A model generated the notes under the pieces. That model saw nothing but the letters and a program-made list of their open reading frames with translations, searched no databases and was not told the origin of the DNA. Below are positions 25,720-34,542 of a DNA stretch of 64,000 nt, in pieces. Every line of letters starts with the position of its first letter. Position 1 is the first letter of the stretch. The stretch covers positions 2,923,501 through 2,987,500 of the forward strand of contig NZ_CP011492.1 of the NCBI RefSeq assembly GCF_001011035.1, in the 5' to 3' direction. This stretch comes from Streptomyces sp. CNQ-509 (GTDB lineage Bacteria > Actinomycetota > Actinomycetes > Streptomycetales > Streptomycetaceae). The position numbers were made by a program, and so were the translations under genes.

Positions 25720-27285
25720 GTGCCAGCAGTCGAGAAGACTTTCCCACTCAACACGGCGCAGTTGCGGAACTTGCGAAACTGGTTGCCGCGCGAGCGTGCG
25801 GAGAAGGTTATCCCCCTTGTCATTGTGCCGGCCGGCCCTCTGGACCCTCACCACGTTCAACAGGCTCTGGAGCAACTGGTACTGAGGCACGAAGCGTTGC
25901 GGTCTCGGATCCTTCTCGACGTGGAGGCAGACGGACGCTGGGTACAGCAGGTACTCGCGCACGAGGACGTCACGGGTTCGCTGGCCGTGTTCGTCCCGGT
26001 GACCACCGGAGCTGAGGTCCGTCAACACGCGCGGTCGGCGCCTCTACCTGTGGAGCCGACGCAGGAGGCCGTCCGTGCGATGATCTGCATCCGCGACGGT
26101 GTCGTGTGTCTGCTGAAGATCTCGCTTTCCCACGTATTCACAGATGCGATCGGCGCTCGCGCCGTCGAGAACGACCTCAGAGCGCTCCTCGCCAGAGATG
26201 GTGTCGTGCTGCCTCCGGCGCCGCAGGCCAGCTCGTTCGCCCGTGGGCCGGCGGATCCGACGGTGCGGGCCAACACCGAGCGGTGGCAGGCTCTGCTCGC
26301 GAGGGCCCCACGCACCTGCACCTTCGCTCCCGCAAGCCGGGAGAGCCACGAGCGAGTGGAGCACGCCGTCCTGCCTCTGCCGGCGGCGAGCACCCGGGGG
26401 CTCGCCGCCTTCTGCGAAGGCTCGGGAAGGCCCGCGTCGCTGGTGTGGACGGCGATTGGCAGTGCGCTCGTGCAGATACTCACCGGTCAGTGCGACCAAG
26501 TGTTCCGCTCCACATATGGCAACCGTACGCGTCCGGACAGTCTCGCGGCTGTCGCTCAACTTGCACAGGCGACGTACGTTCCGCTCCAGGGAAGTGCCTG
26601 CGACAGCTTCCGGAACCGTCTCGACATGATCGCCCGTGCGGTCCTCCCGACCTATCGCCTGGGCGAGTACGACGCGAACGCGCTGCTCGACTGGTTGAAC
26701 GCCCCCGAGAATGCCCGCGGTACCGTCTTCCAGCCCGCGTTCGAGATGAACTACGTTCCGCCGATGCCTGGCGACGCCGCTGAGCGGGGCGATCCGGTGT
26801 CAGCCGAGACGTACCAGTCGTGGATGCGCATTGATCCGCTCGCGGGCAAGGCCGACCTGGCTCTGTCGATCACTCATGAACCGGACCCCGTTCTGCTGCT
26901 CAGCGCCCGTCGGCCGCTTGCCCTGCACCGGGGTGCAGAACAGCTCGCCCAGGACTGCCTGCAACTCCTGCGGGCACTGATCACCTCGCCCGACTCACGG
27001 ATCGCCGTGTCCGGTGTCTCCCGGCTGCACACCCTGGCCGGACTCACGCCGCACCACAGCGGCGCCATGATCGATCTGGAGGCAATCGAGCGAATGGTGC
27101 TGTCTGTGCCCGGTGTCCGCTCCTGCCGACTCTCCATTCGCAGATGCGGTGAAGCATGTTCCGTGCATGCACACGTGCATGGCCGGAACTTCGGCGGACC
27201 GGAGAATCTGCTCAGCCTGCTCCGGAGCCGCCAACGCTGGCATTCCGGGTGCGTGGTACCCGACTCCATTGACCTGGCGCGCTGA
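25720..27285 (+). CDS. Stand-alone NRPS condensation domain protein
   Basis: 521 residues, GTG start nine bases after the carrier-adenylation gene. It has a chloramphenicol-acetyltransferase-like fold: PLNTAQLRNLRNWLP at the N-terminus, LEQLVLRHEALRSRILLD, and the active site S137-H138-VFT-D142-A (consensus HHxxxDG). The second His and the Asp are kept while the first His and Gly are changed. FRSTYGNRTRPD and FEMNYVPPMPG resemble later C-domain motifs. A roughly 90-residue tail follows the C domain. It probably forms an amide or ester between the carrier-bound acyl group and an acceptor from the ATP-grasp step. Confidence 0.82.
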   Translation: MPAVEKTFPLNTAQLRNLRNWLPRERAEKVIPLVIVPAGPLDPHHVQQALEQLVLRHEALRSRILLDVEADGRWVQQVLAHEDVTGSLAVFVPVTTGAEVRQHARSAPLPVEPTQEAVRAMICIRDGVVCLLKISLSHVFTDAIGARAVENDLRALLARDGVVLPPAPQASSFARGPADPTVRANTERWQALLARAPRTCTFAPASRESHERVEHAVLPLPAASTRGLAAFCEGSGRPASLVWTAIGSALVQILTGQCDQVFRSTYGNRTRPDSLAAVAQLAQATYVPLQGSACDSFRNRLDMIARAVLPTYRLGEYDANALLDWLNAPENARGTVFQPAFEMNYVPPMPGDAAERGDPVSAETYQSWMRIDPLAGKADLALSITHEPDPVLLLSARRPLALHRGAEQLAQDCLQLLRALITSPDSRIAVSGVSRLHTLAGLTPHHSGAMIDLEAIERMVLSVPGVRSCRLSIRRCGEACSVHAHVHGRNFGGPENLLSLLRSRQRWHSGCVVPDSIDLAR

Positions 27286-27298
27286 TATCCGTCAATCA

Positions 27299-28144
27299 TC
27301 ACCATCGCAGATATACGGCCGAAGCATCATCGCGGGCCTTTCGCCGGGGAAAGCGTATGCCTTGGGGATCAGCGTCCTCAGCCGAGCGCACCTGCCTGAC
27401 GAGTTCGGAAGTCCCCCGGGTCCTCAGCAGCGCCAGCAGATCTTCCCAGCCGCCGAACCCGAAGAGGTCACGCCAACGCGCCATCCCGTCGGTCAATGCC
27501 GCGGCCGACCGGAGTTCTCCCCGTGGCCGGCTGCCACAGAGCGTGTAGTCGGCGACAGCCGGATCGCCGGAGACCGTGTGGAATCCGCTGGGCGTATTGC
27601 GGAAACCGTCCACCAGGTCGCTGTAGGCGCGAACAGCCCGCTCCCGTTCCACAGAACCGACCGGCCACGCTTCGTACTCGGCACGGAGCCGGCTCACCTC
27701 GGGCCGGCTCAGCACCCTGTCCAAGCTCGACTCCAGCACCGCCTCGACGGCACCGTCCGCATTCTCGAACAGCAACGTCGCGTCCGAAATCACCAGGTAA
27801 TCGACCCGGTTGGCATCCCAGCGCAGCGCGACCATGGTTGCCTCCGGCGCTCCTGGCGCGGTGGGCGCACAGCCATCACCGTGTGCTGCCGCCGTCCTCG
27901 TGACGGCCTGCGCCAGGCAGTCGGCGAGGGATCCTTCGCGCTGGCTCTCAGCTGCCCGCGCCATTTCATCGGCAATCCTTGCCGCGAACCAGGCCACCCC
28001 GTGCCGGCAGACGGAAGGCCCTGCCGGTGTGACGCCGTCGACGACCACGGCGATGCCGTCATTCCCGGCCGACATGCATACCCGGGTGTGGTCTTCGTTG
28101 CGACGGCCGCTCTCCGCTGGTTCACTAAGAGTGTCGACAATCAT
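27299..28144 (-). CDS. PP2C-like protein phosphatase
   Basis: 281 residues. PP2C metal-binding motifs are all visible: SGRRNEDHTRVCM (first Asp/Glu), GIAVVVDGVTPAG, TMVALRWDANRVDYLVISDA, AALTDGM, and the C-terminal RKARDDASAVYLRW with the Asp pair. It should be a cytosolic Mn/Mg-dependent Ser/Thr phosphatase with no sensor domain. It follows the MFS gene by 33 bp in one operon, and its ribosome site is a triplicated 7-bp unit (28143-28163). It converges on the condensation-domain gene. A regulatory or self-resistance role for the island is possible but unproven. Confidence 0.85.
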   Translation of the reverse strand: MIVDTLSEPAESGRRNEDHTRVCMSAGNDGIAVVVDGVTPAGPSVCRHGVAWFAARIADEMARAAESQREGSLADCLAQAVTRTAAAHGDGCAPTAPGAPEATMVALRWDANRVDYLVISDATLLFENADGAVEAVLESSLDRVLSRPEVSRLRAEYEAWPVGSVERERAVRAYSDLVDGFRNTPSGFHTVSGDPAVADYTLCGSRPRGELRSAAALTDGMARWRDLFGFGGWEDLLALLRTRGTSELVRQVRSAEDADPQGIRFPRRKARDDASAVYLRW

Positions 28145-28163
28145 TCCTGATTCCTGATTCCTG
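28143..28163. repeat. Triplicated 7-bp unit forming the PP2C ribosome-binding site
   Basis: Three perfect tandem copies of ATTCCTG (CAGGAAT on the coding strand), the last overlapping the ATG at 28144. Each copy supplies AGGA; the middle copy is seven bases from the ATG, the best spacing. Copy-number change here would shift translation strength. Confidence 0.8.
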
Positions 28164-28177
28164 GGACATCTCCATCC

Positions 28178-29461
28178 TCACATTGGTGCCCGCTCTTTGG
28201 ACAGGGGGTCTCGAGGAAGCCGATTGATCGGGCGGGTCAACAACAGGACGGCACACACGACAACGCCCATGCAAGCCGATACCAGCAGCACGTGACGTGG
28301 TCCGAGCCATTCACCGGCGGGGCCTGCTGCCGCTCTGCCGGCCGGCGCCATCATCAAAGAGCCGGCCACATCGAACGCATGCACCCTGCTCAACACCTCC
28401 ACAGGGACGTGAGTCTGCACTGTGGTGTGGAACATCACCAGCCAGAAAGCTCCGCCCGCACCCGCGCAGGCGTATCCCGCCGCCACCCAGCTCACGGGAA
28501 GCCCCAGCGCCACCGTCAGCGGGGCCAGCACCACGCCACCGTATGCAACCGCGCCTGTGCGCAGCGGAAACGTTGGCCTGAAGCGCGCCGCGGCCAACCC
28601 GCCCACCACGCTCCCGAGGCCGAAGACCGACATCACCATACCGAACGACGTCTTGCCATGGTCCTCGACGATCGTGCTGTACCCGAGTGTCTGATTGGGG
28701 CCGAGCACGGTCAGCGCTCCCAGCATGAACGTTGCCACCACCGCGGTCAGCCATGTCCTGCCCCTGAACTCCCGCCACCCCTCTCCGAGTTCTCGTCGCA
28801 GGGAATGCCGGCCGTCGCTGGTCGGAGCGGCGGACGGGCTCAGGCCCCGCATCAGCATCAGACACAGGCCACTGACGCCGTAGGTGAAAGCGTCCACGGC
28901 CAGCACGGCCGGCGGCGAGGCGACCGCGAGAAGTACGCCGGCAAGAGCCGGGCCGAGCACGGCCATCGTCGACTCCGCGGTCTCCTGGGCGGCGTTAGCC
29001 TTCTGCACCTGGCTGGTCAGCCTCGGCACAATGCCGGCCACGCCCGGCTGGAACGTGGCCGACCCGAGTCCCACCAGTGCGAGCAGTGCCAAGATCTGCC
29101 CCAGTCCCGGAGTTCCCAGGAACAGCAGAGCGGCGAGCGCGCCTTGCAGCACCAGCCGAGCTACGTCGGAACAGACCATCATGATCCGCGGACTGAACCT
29201 GTCGTTCAGAGCCCCGCCGACAACGACGAAGACGACGAAAGGCGCGATATGTGCGGCTAGCGCATAACCCACGCCGCTCATGCCGTACCCGGCGTCGAGC
29301 ATCGCGACCGTTATCGCCATCGGTAGCATCACGTCCCCGAGCAGGGACGTCGCGCGAGCCACAAAGAAGAGGCTGAAGTTGCGGTTCCACAGCTGCGGCG
29401 GCGCGATCACCGGGGCTGCGCGCACCACCGTCGGGGCGACTTCTCCGCCGTCCGCCTCCAT
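28178..29461 (-). CDS. MFS transporter, putative exporter of the island product
   Basis: 427 residues from ATG 29461 (GGGAG upstream), with about 12 hydrophobic segments. It is an MFS enterobactin-exporter/drug-efflux-like protein: LFFVARATSLLGDVMLPMAI, VVGGALNDRFSPRIMMVCSD (motif A-like), PGVAGIVPRLTSQVQKANAA and VQTHVPVEVLSRVHAFDVAG are typical. The position beside biosynthetic genes suggests export or self-protection. It is first gene of the MFS-PP2C operon. A longer frame upstream to 29665 has no ribosome site and no domain. Confidence 0.85.
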   Translation of the reverse strand: MEADGGEVAPTVVRAAPVIAPPQLWNRNFSLFFVARATSLLGDVMLPMAITVAMLDAGYGMSGVGYALAAHIAPFVVFVVVGGALNDRFSPRIMMVCSDVARLVLQGALAALLFLGTPGLGQILALLALVGLGSATFQPGVAGIVPRLTSQVQKANAAQETAESTMAVLGPALAGVLLAVASPPAVLAVDAFTYGVSGLCLMLMRGLSPSAAPTSDGRHSLRRELGEGWREFRGRTWLTAVVATFMLGALTVLGPNQTLGYSTIVEDHGKTSFGMVMSVFGLGSVVGGLAAARFRPTFPLRTGAVAYGGVVLAPLTVALGLPVSWVAAGYACAGAGGAFWLVMFHTTVQTHVPVEVLSRVHAFDVAGSLMMAPAGRAAAGPAGEWLGPRHVLLVSACMGVVVCAVLLLTRPINRLPRDPLSKERAPM

Positions 29462-29675
29462 CACCACTCCCGTCCCGACAATGGCAAGATCAAGTTCTCC
29501 GTTCCGATCGACGCCCTGCGTGAAGACCGACAACCGGCGAGGCCGCAGGAGTGTGACCCCCCACCTGCGGTCCCTGCGGCATGCCCGCATCTCCAACGCG
29601 ACCCCGTCCCACCACGACGCCGCGCGCTCCCCGGAGCCCGAAGAGCCGACATCCGGACTCACCACCGCCCAAACG

Positions 29676-29718
29676 ACGAGATCCCGGCGAGACAGTGACT
29701 GTCTCGCCGGGATCTCGT
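29676..29718. terminator. 21-bp perfect inverted repeat downstream of tRNA-Ala
   Basis: Arms 29676-29696 and 29698-29718 are exactly complementary over 21 bp with a single-base loop (ACGAGATCCCGGCGAGACAGT and its complement). It lies 37 bp beyond the tRNA 3' end, so tRNA terminator is the simplest reading. Unusually long and perfect; there is no U-tract. Confidence 0.65.
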
Positions 29719-29755
29719 GAACCGTTCCCGGGTGAACCCGTGAACGACCCTGAAG

Positions 29756-29829
29756 TGGACCTGTGGGGATTTGAACCCCAGACCCCCTCGATGCGAACGA
29801 GGTGCGCTACCGGACTGCGCTACAGGCCC
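29756..29829 (-). tRNA. tRNA-Ala (anticodon CGC)
   Basis: 74 nt on the minus strand. The acceptor stem GGGCCTG/CAGGTCC includes the G3-U70 wobble that identifies alanine tRNAs. The anticodon arm is CCTCG-TTCGCAT-CGAGG giving anticodon CGC (reads GCG). The T arm is CTGGG-GTTCAAAT-CCCCA-like with TTCAA. CCA is not encoded. It marks the right edge of the low-G+C island; no duplicated 3' end was found at the other edge. Confidence 0.93.
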
Positions 29830-29903
29830 TCACAACGGAAGGAACTTTAGCATCCCCGGTCTGTGGCCAGGAAATCGGTTCCCGTCGTGGGCGAAAGCGT
29901 GCG

Positions 29904-31175
29904 CTACTCGTTCGCTGCGCGGCGGCGGGGTGGGTCGGCGTACTGGTCGAAGAGCGGGGTTCGGTTGGTGGGGCGGCGGGGTGGGGGGGCCGCTTCGGAG
30001 GTGGGGTCGGCCGGTGCGGGCTCCGGGTGGGGCTGCTGGGGTTCCGCCGTGCTGGAGCGGGCCGAGCTCCACGTGTCCGGGGCGTCGAAGTCCAGACCCC
30101 GGGTGGCGCGGGGGGCCACCGGAGCCGTGACGTAGGTCGGCAGCGGCACCGGTACGGGCTCCCAGCCGGCGTCCGCCGGGCGGTCCCGCTCGCGCTGCTG
30201 GTCGACCCACTCCGCGTGGTCGGTCTGCTCCACCAGCGCCCTGCGGTCCGCCTCGTACGCCGCCGCCGGGGCGTCGAACGGGGCTGTCGCGGACGGGTCG
30301 TCCTCGGGGCCGGCCTCCGCGTCCCGGTGGTCCCCGTCACCGCTGCCGGGCGCGTTCTCCTGCGGCCGGCGCGGCGCCGCTTCGCGGTCCTCACGCAGCC
30401 GGCGGGCCGCCGCCTCGCCGCGGGCCTGGTCCGCGGTGAACGTGCGGCGGCGGCGCTCCTGGGTGCGTACGCGGACCACGTACGCCGTGAGCAGCACCAC
30501 CGGGAGCACGACCGCCCACAGGAAGCGCGGGCCGCCCACCGAGGCCGCCACCGCGCCCGCCGTCAGCGCCACGAACAGCAGCGTCAGCGTGCGCCTCCGG
30601 CGCGCGAGCACCCGCGCGCGCGCCCGGCGCTCGGGAGTGGGCAGGGACTGCGAGTTGCGTACGGACGGCGCGGGGGGGTTCCCCTCAGGGGCGCGGGGGT
30701 CCGCGGTCGCGCCTGCCTGCGCGTCCGCACGCCCCGCCGGAGCCCCCTCCGGCTCCTCCGCCGCCCGCGCCGTCACGCCCTGGCGCGCCACCGGCGCCGC
30801 CGGGGTCTCCTTGCGGCTACGGCGCGGGGCTACGGCGTGGGGGTCGGTCACGGGCACGGCAGCGGCCCGGACGTCCACCACGCCGCCTGCGGCGGGTGCG
30901 GCATCCGGGCTCTCGTCGTCGCCCCCGGCGTCCTCCCCGGAACCGGAAACGGGTCCCGGGGCCAAGCCCGAGTCCGCGTCCGCACCGGAGTCGGCGCCGT
31001 CCCGGTCCTGGCTACGGTCCGCCCCACCCCGTCCGGTCAGCAGCCGGATGGCGGTGCTGAAGCGTTCCGTCGGACGGGCTTCGTTCAGCTCGTCCTGCCT
31101 ACGGAGCCACATCGGCACCAAGTAGGCGGCCCAGGCCCCGACGATCATTGCGTAGATGAGGCCGCTGCTGCTCAC
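29904..31175 (-). CDS. sepX: Divisome protein SepX (GlpR-like membrane protein)
   Basis: 423 residues beginning VSSSGLIYAMIVGAWAAYLV, one N-terminal membrane helix, then PMWLRRQDELNEARPTERFS, which I recognise as the SepX/GlpR signature of actinobacteria. A disordered Pro/Ala/Asp-rich stretch (about 55-180) leads to two further hydrophobic segments (LTLLFVALTAGAVAASV, WAVVLPVVLLTAYVV), a basic Arg-rich helix and another disordered tail. SepX is known to stabilise FtsZ-dependent cross-walls in Streptomyces hyphae. The gene order with mog, moaC, moeA and galU upstream matches other Streptomyces. An AT-rich 123-bp leader (31176-31298) probably holds its promoter. Confidence 0.9.
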   Translation of the reverse strand: MSSSGLIYAMIVGAWAAYLVPMWLRRQDELNEARPTERFSTAIRLLTGRGGADRSQDRDGADSGADADSGLAPGPVSGSGEDAGGDDESPDAAPAAGGVVDVRAAAVPVTDPHAVAPRRSRKETPAAPVARQGVTARAAEEPEGAPAGRADAQAGATADPRAPEGNPPAPSVRNSQSLPTPERRARARVLARRRRTLTLLFVALTAGAVAASVGGPRFLWAVVLPVVLLTAYVVRVRTQERRRRTFTADQARGEAAARRLREDREAAPRRPQENAPGSGDGDHRDAEAGPEDDPSATAPFDAPAAAYEADRRALVEQTDHAEWVDQQRERDRPADAGWEPVPVPLPTYVTAPVAPRATRGLDFDAPDTWSSARSSTAEPQQPHPEPAPADPTSEAAPPPRRPTNRTPLFDQYADPPRRRAANE

Positions 31176-31298
31176 GCCTTACACGGTAGAGGCCGCGGCG
31201 ACAGCGCATGGGCCAATTGGCTCGGTGTGTCGCACCATCTGGCTGATATCTCGGCCTTTTCTTCTGACTTTTTACGCCCGCACTATCGAATATTTGTT

Positions 31299-31895
31299 TC
31301 ATTTCTCCGAGTGGCGCAGCCCTCGCCACCGGTTGACGAGCCCCTCCGGGACTTCCTCCGCGGTCAGCACGAACACCAGGTGGTCGCGCCAGGCCCCGTC
31401 GATGTGCAGGTAGCGCGGGCGCACGCCTTCCTCGCGAAAGCCCAGCTTTTCCACCACGCGACGGCTCGGCATGTTCTCGGGCCGGATGCAGACCTCGATT
31501 CGGTGCAGCCCCACCGTCCGGAAACAGTGGTCCACGGCGAGGGCCACCGACGTCGGCATCACGCCGCGGCCCGCGTAATCGCGGTCGATCCAGTAACCGA
31601 CGTGTCCGGAGCGCATCGAGCCCCATGTGATACCCGCCACGGTCAACTGCCCGCACAGCGTGCCCTCGTATTCGATGACGAAGGGGAGCATCCTTCCGGC
31701 GCTCGCCTCGCTGCGCAGATGCCGGACCATCTGCCGGAACGTGGGGCGGCGGGTGTGCGGGGTGCCGGAGGGCGGGGGCGGGAGGGTGGCCTCCCAGGGG
31801 CGCAGCCAGTCGCGGTTGCGCTGGTTGATCTCCCGCCAGGCGCGCTGGTCGCGCACGCGGATGGGGCGGAGGGTCACGGGTCCCTCCGCCAGCAC
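31299..31895 (-). CDS. RimJ/RimL-type GNAT acetyltransferase
   Basis: 198 residues from GTG 31895. Motifs: PVTLRPIRVRDQRAWREINQ, NRDWLRPWEATLPPPP (typical RimJ opening), VGYWIDRDYAGRGVMPTSVA (acetyl-CoA loop), and LHRIEVCIRPENMPSRRVVE followed by KLGFREEGVR. Family enzymes acetylate the N-terminal Ala or Ser of ribosomal proteins or other amino groups; the true substrate is unknown. It starts 17 bases after the mog stop and belongs to the galU-moeA-moaC-mog transcription run. Confidence 0.9.
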   Translation of the reverse strand: MLAEGPVTLRPIRVRDQRAWREINQRNRDWLRPWEATLPPPPSGTPHTRRPTFRQMVRHLRSEASAGRMLPFVIEYEGTLCGQLTVAGITWGSMRSGHVGYWIDRDYAGRGVMPTSVALAVDHCFRTVGLHRIEVCIRPENMPSRRVVEKLGFREEGVRPRYLHIDGAWRDHLVFVLTAEEVPEGLVNRWRGLRHSEK

Positions 31896-31912
31896 CGCGG
31901 GCCAGGACGCGC

Positions 31913-32479
31913 TCAGTGGGCACCGCCGGGGTGTCTGTGACGGCCGTCGTCGGCGCGCGGGGCGTCCTCCGCACGCGGGCCGTCGTCGCCACGCGGGCCG
32001 TCCTCCGCGCGCGCGTGGTCGCCCCCGTGCACCTGGTCGACCGCGTGCGGCAGCAGCCGCGCGAGCACCGCGAGCCCGTCGCGTACGCCCCCGGACGAGC
32101 CCGGGAGGTTCACGATGACCGTACGGTCCGCCACCCCGGCGAGCCCGCGGGAGAGCGCGGCGGTGGGCACCTTCGCGTACCCGTACGCCCTGATCGCCTC
32201 GGGTACGCCCGGCAGTTGGCGGTCGAGCACCCGGGCGGTCATCTCCGGGGTGCGGTCGGTCGGCGAGACACCGGTGCCGCCGGTGGTGAGGACCACGTCG
32301 TAGCCGGCGGCGACCGCCTCGCGCAGCGCCGCCTCCACCGGCTCGCCGTCCGGCACCACCAGCGGGCCGTCCGCGGCGAAGCCCATCTCCGTCAGGCCCG
32401 CGACGAGCAGCGGGCCGCCCGTGTCCGCGTACACCCCCGCGGCCGCGCGGTTGGACACCGTGACCGCCAGGGCCCTCAC
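31913..32479 (-). CDS. mog: Molybdopterin adenylyltransferase (MogA/MoaB family)
   Basis: 188 residues. Signature: [20 protein letters not shown], with the Asp and Glu needed for binding molybdopterin, then [19 protein letters not shown]. It activates molybdopterin with ATP for molybdate insertion by MoeA. GTG 32479 overlaps the moaC stop (GTGA). The last ~35 residues ([13 protein letters not shown]...HRHPGGAH) are a low-complexity tail made of repeated Asp/Arg/Gly units, beyond the usual family length. Confidence 0.92.
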   Translation of the reverse strand: MRALAVTVSNRAAAGVYADTGGPLLVAGLTEMGFAADGPLVVPDGEPVEAALREAVAAGYDVVLTTGGTGVSPTDRTPEMTARVLDRQLPGVPEAIRAYGYAKVPTAALSRGLAGVADRTVIVNLPGSSGGVRDGLAVLARLLPHAVDQVHGGDHARAEDGPRGDDGPRAEDAPRADDGRHRHPGGAH

Positions 32480-32967
32480 GACCGGCTCCAGTCGCCGGAC
32501 TTGCCGCCGGTCTTCGTCTCCACCCGTACGTCCGTGATGACCGCCGCCTTGTCGACGGCCTTGACCATGTCGACCACGGTGAGCGCCGCCACCGACACCG
32601 CGGTCAGCGCCTCCATCTCGACGCCCGTACGGTCCGTGGTGCGCACGGTCGCCGCGATCTCCACGGCGTCGTCCGCGACGGCGAGGTCGACGGTGACGCC
32701 GGAGAGGGCCAGCGGGTGACAGAGGGGGATCAGCTCCGGGGTGCGTTTGGCGCCCATGATGCCGGCGAGGCGGGCGGTGGCCAGGGCGTCGCCCTTGGGC
32801 AGCGTCTCGCCTGGCGCGGTGCCGCGGAGCAGGTCGACGACGCGCGGCGAGACGAGGACGCGTCCGGAGGCGCGGGCGGTCCGTGCCGTGACGTCCTTGG
32901 CGGAGACGTCGACCATGCGGGCGGCGCCCGTGTCGTCGAGGTGGGTCAGGCGGCTTGGCTGGCTCAT
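32476..32967 (-). CDS. moaC: Cyclic pyranopterin monophosphate synthase MoaC
   Basis: 163 residues from ATG 32967. Full MoaC signatures: [53 protein letters not shown] (active-site His), [20 protein letters not shown] and [11 protein letters not shown] (catalytic Lys region). With MoaA it makes cyclic pyranopterin, the first molybdenum-cofactor intermediate; MoaA is not in this window. Coupled by overlap to mog and preceded by moeA. Confidence 0.95.
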   Translation of the reverse strand: MSQPSRLTHLDDTGAARMVDVSAKDVTARTARASGRVLVSPRVVDLLRGTAPGETLPKGDALATARLAGIMGAKRTPELIPLCHPLALSGVTVDLAVADDAVEIAATVRTTDRTGVEMEALTAVSVAALTVVDMVKAVDKAAVITDVRVETKTGGKSGDWSRS

Positions 32968-33058
32968 GGCGTCAGGAGCTCCTGGGGTGAATTCGCGCGG
33001 AGCCACGTTACCTCCACGGCCCGCGGTCCGGCTCCGCGCGTTTCCCGGCCCCCGCCGC

Positions 33059-34534
33059 TCAGTCGAGGAGTACGACGTCCACGGGCGCTCCCGGCGTCAC
33101 CTCCGTGGTCTCCTCCGGTACGACGACGAGCGCGTTGGCGCGGGCCAGCGCCGCGATGAGGTGGGACCCGGAGCCGCCGACGGGGGTGACCGCCCCGGGG
33201 CCACCGGGGCCACCGGGGCCCGGGACACCGGAGTCCGTGCCGGCCGGGTCCGTGCCGCCGTCCGCCGGCTCGTGCTCGTACCAGCCGCGGAGGAACTGCC
33301 GGCGGCCCGCGGGCGAGGTCAGCGTCTCGGTGCCGGCCAGCCGGGCCCGTACCACCGGGCGCTGCACCGGCTCCACGCCCATCAGCCTGCGGATCACCGG
33401 GCGGACGAACATCTCGAAGGAGATGTACGCGCTCACCGGGTTCCCGGGGAGCGCGAAGAGCGGGGTGCGGTCGGCGCCGATGCGGCCGAAGCCCTGCGGC
33501 TTGCCCGGCTGCATCGCCAGCCGCCGGAACTCCACTCCTCCGCCCGCCTCGCCGTCCAGCTCGGCCAGCGCCTCCTTCACCACGTCGTACGCCCCGACGC
33601 TGACACCGCCGCTCGTGACCAGCGCGTCCGCGCGGATGAGCTGGTCCTCCACGGTGGCGCGCAGCGTCTCGGCGTCGTCGGCGACAGCGCCCACGCGGTA
33701 GGCGATGGCGCCCGCGTCGCGGGCGGCGGCGGTCAGCGCGTAGCTGTTGGAGTCGTGGATACGTCCCGGGGCGAGCTGCTCGCCCGGGGGCACCAACTCG
33801 CTGCCGGTGGACAGCACGACGACCCGCGGGCGCGGGCGGACCCGCACCGTGCCGCGGCCGATGGCGGCGAGCAGCCCGATCTGCGCCGGGCCGAGCACGG
33901 TGCCGGCGCGCAGCACCAGGTCGCCGGCGAGGACGTCGCTGCCGCGGGTGCGCACGTACCGGCCGGTGCGGGCGGGCTCGTAGATCCGCACCGCGCCGCC
34001 GGCGCCCGCGGGCGACTCGCTGTGCGGGCGCATGGCGTCGACCCGGCCGCGGCCCGTGCCGCCGTCGGTCCACTCCACCGGGACGACGGCCTGGGTGCCG
34101 GGCGGCAGCGGCGCGCCGGTCATGATGCGGGCGGCCTCGCCGGCGCCGACGTGCGGGAGTTCGGCGCCGCCGCCCGCCGGTACGTCCCCGACGACGCGCA
34201 GGACGGCGGGGAACTCGTCGCTCGCGCCCTCGACGTCGACGGTGCGGACCGCGTACCCGTCCATGGAGCTGTTGTCGAACGGGGGCAGGGCGACGGCCGC
34301 GGTGACGTCCTCGACGAGGACGCAGCCCTGGGCATCGAGCAACTGCATCTCCAGCGGCTCCAGCGGGCGGATCTGCCGCAGTATGTCGTCGATGTGCTCG
34401 TCGACGGACCACACCCCGGCGGGCCCGCGCCCCGGCCGGTCCTCCCCGGCCGCGTCACCGGTCGCCCGTGGAGCGCCGTCCGGCTCGTGCCCGGTCTCCG
34501 GCTCCTGCTCCCCCGCGTCCGTCGCCCCCTTCAC
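33059..34534 (-). CDS. moeA: Molybdopterin molybdotransferase MoeA
   Basis: 491 residues with the four MoeA regions: [32 protein letters not shown] (substrate site), [30 protein letters not shown] with [23 protein letters not shown], and [20 protein letters not shown]. It inserts molybdate into adenylated molybdopterin. GTG 34534, nine bases after galU, is chosen; an extension to 34618 would overlap galU deeply. A Gly/Pro-rich insert ([18 protein letters not shown]) sits before the C-terminal domain. Confidence 0.93.
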   Translation of the reverse strand: MKGATDAGEQEPETGHEPDGAPRATGDAAGEDRPGRGPAGVWSVDEHIDDILRQIRPLEPLEMQLLDAQGCVLVEDVTAAVALPPFDNSSMDGYAVRTVDVEGASDEFPAVLRVVGDVPAGGGAELPHVGAGEAARIMTGAPLPPGTQAVVPVEWTDGGTGRGRVDAMRPHSESPAGAGGAVRIYEPARTGRYVRTRGSDVLAGDLVLRAGTVLGPAQIGLLAAIGRGTVRVRPRPRVVVLSTGSELVPPGEQLAPGRIHDSNSYALTAAARDAGAIAYRVGAVADDAETLRATVEDQLIRADALVTSGGVSVGAYDVVKEALAELDGEAGGGVEFRRLAMQPGKPQGFGRIGADRTPLFALPGNPVSAYISFEMFVRPVIRRLMGVEPVQRPVVRARLAGTETLTSPAGRRQFLRGWYEHEPADGGTDPAGTDSGVPGPGGPGGPGAVTPVGGSGSHLIAALARANALVVVPEETTEVTPGAPVDVVLLD

Positions 34535-34542
34535 CGCCCCGC

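Noticed and set aside
29461..29665. 68-residue N-terminal extension of the island MFS transporter
   Set aside because: No ribosome site and no conserved sequence; ATG 29461 with GGGAG begins just before the first membrane helix.
29756..29829. tRNA-Ala as an attachment site for an integrated element
   Set aside because: No copy of the tRNA 3' end was found near 18.5-19.4 kb and no integrase or excisionase gene is present; only the position is suggestive.
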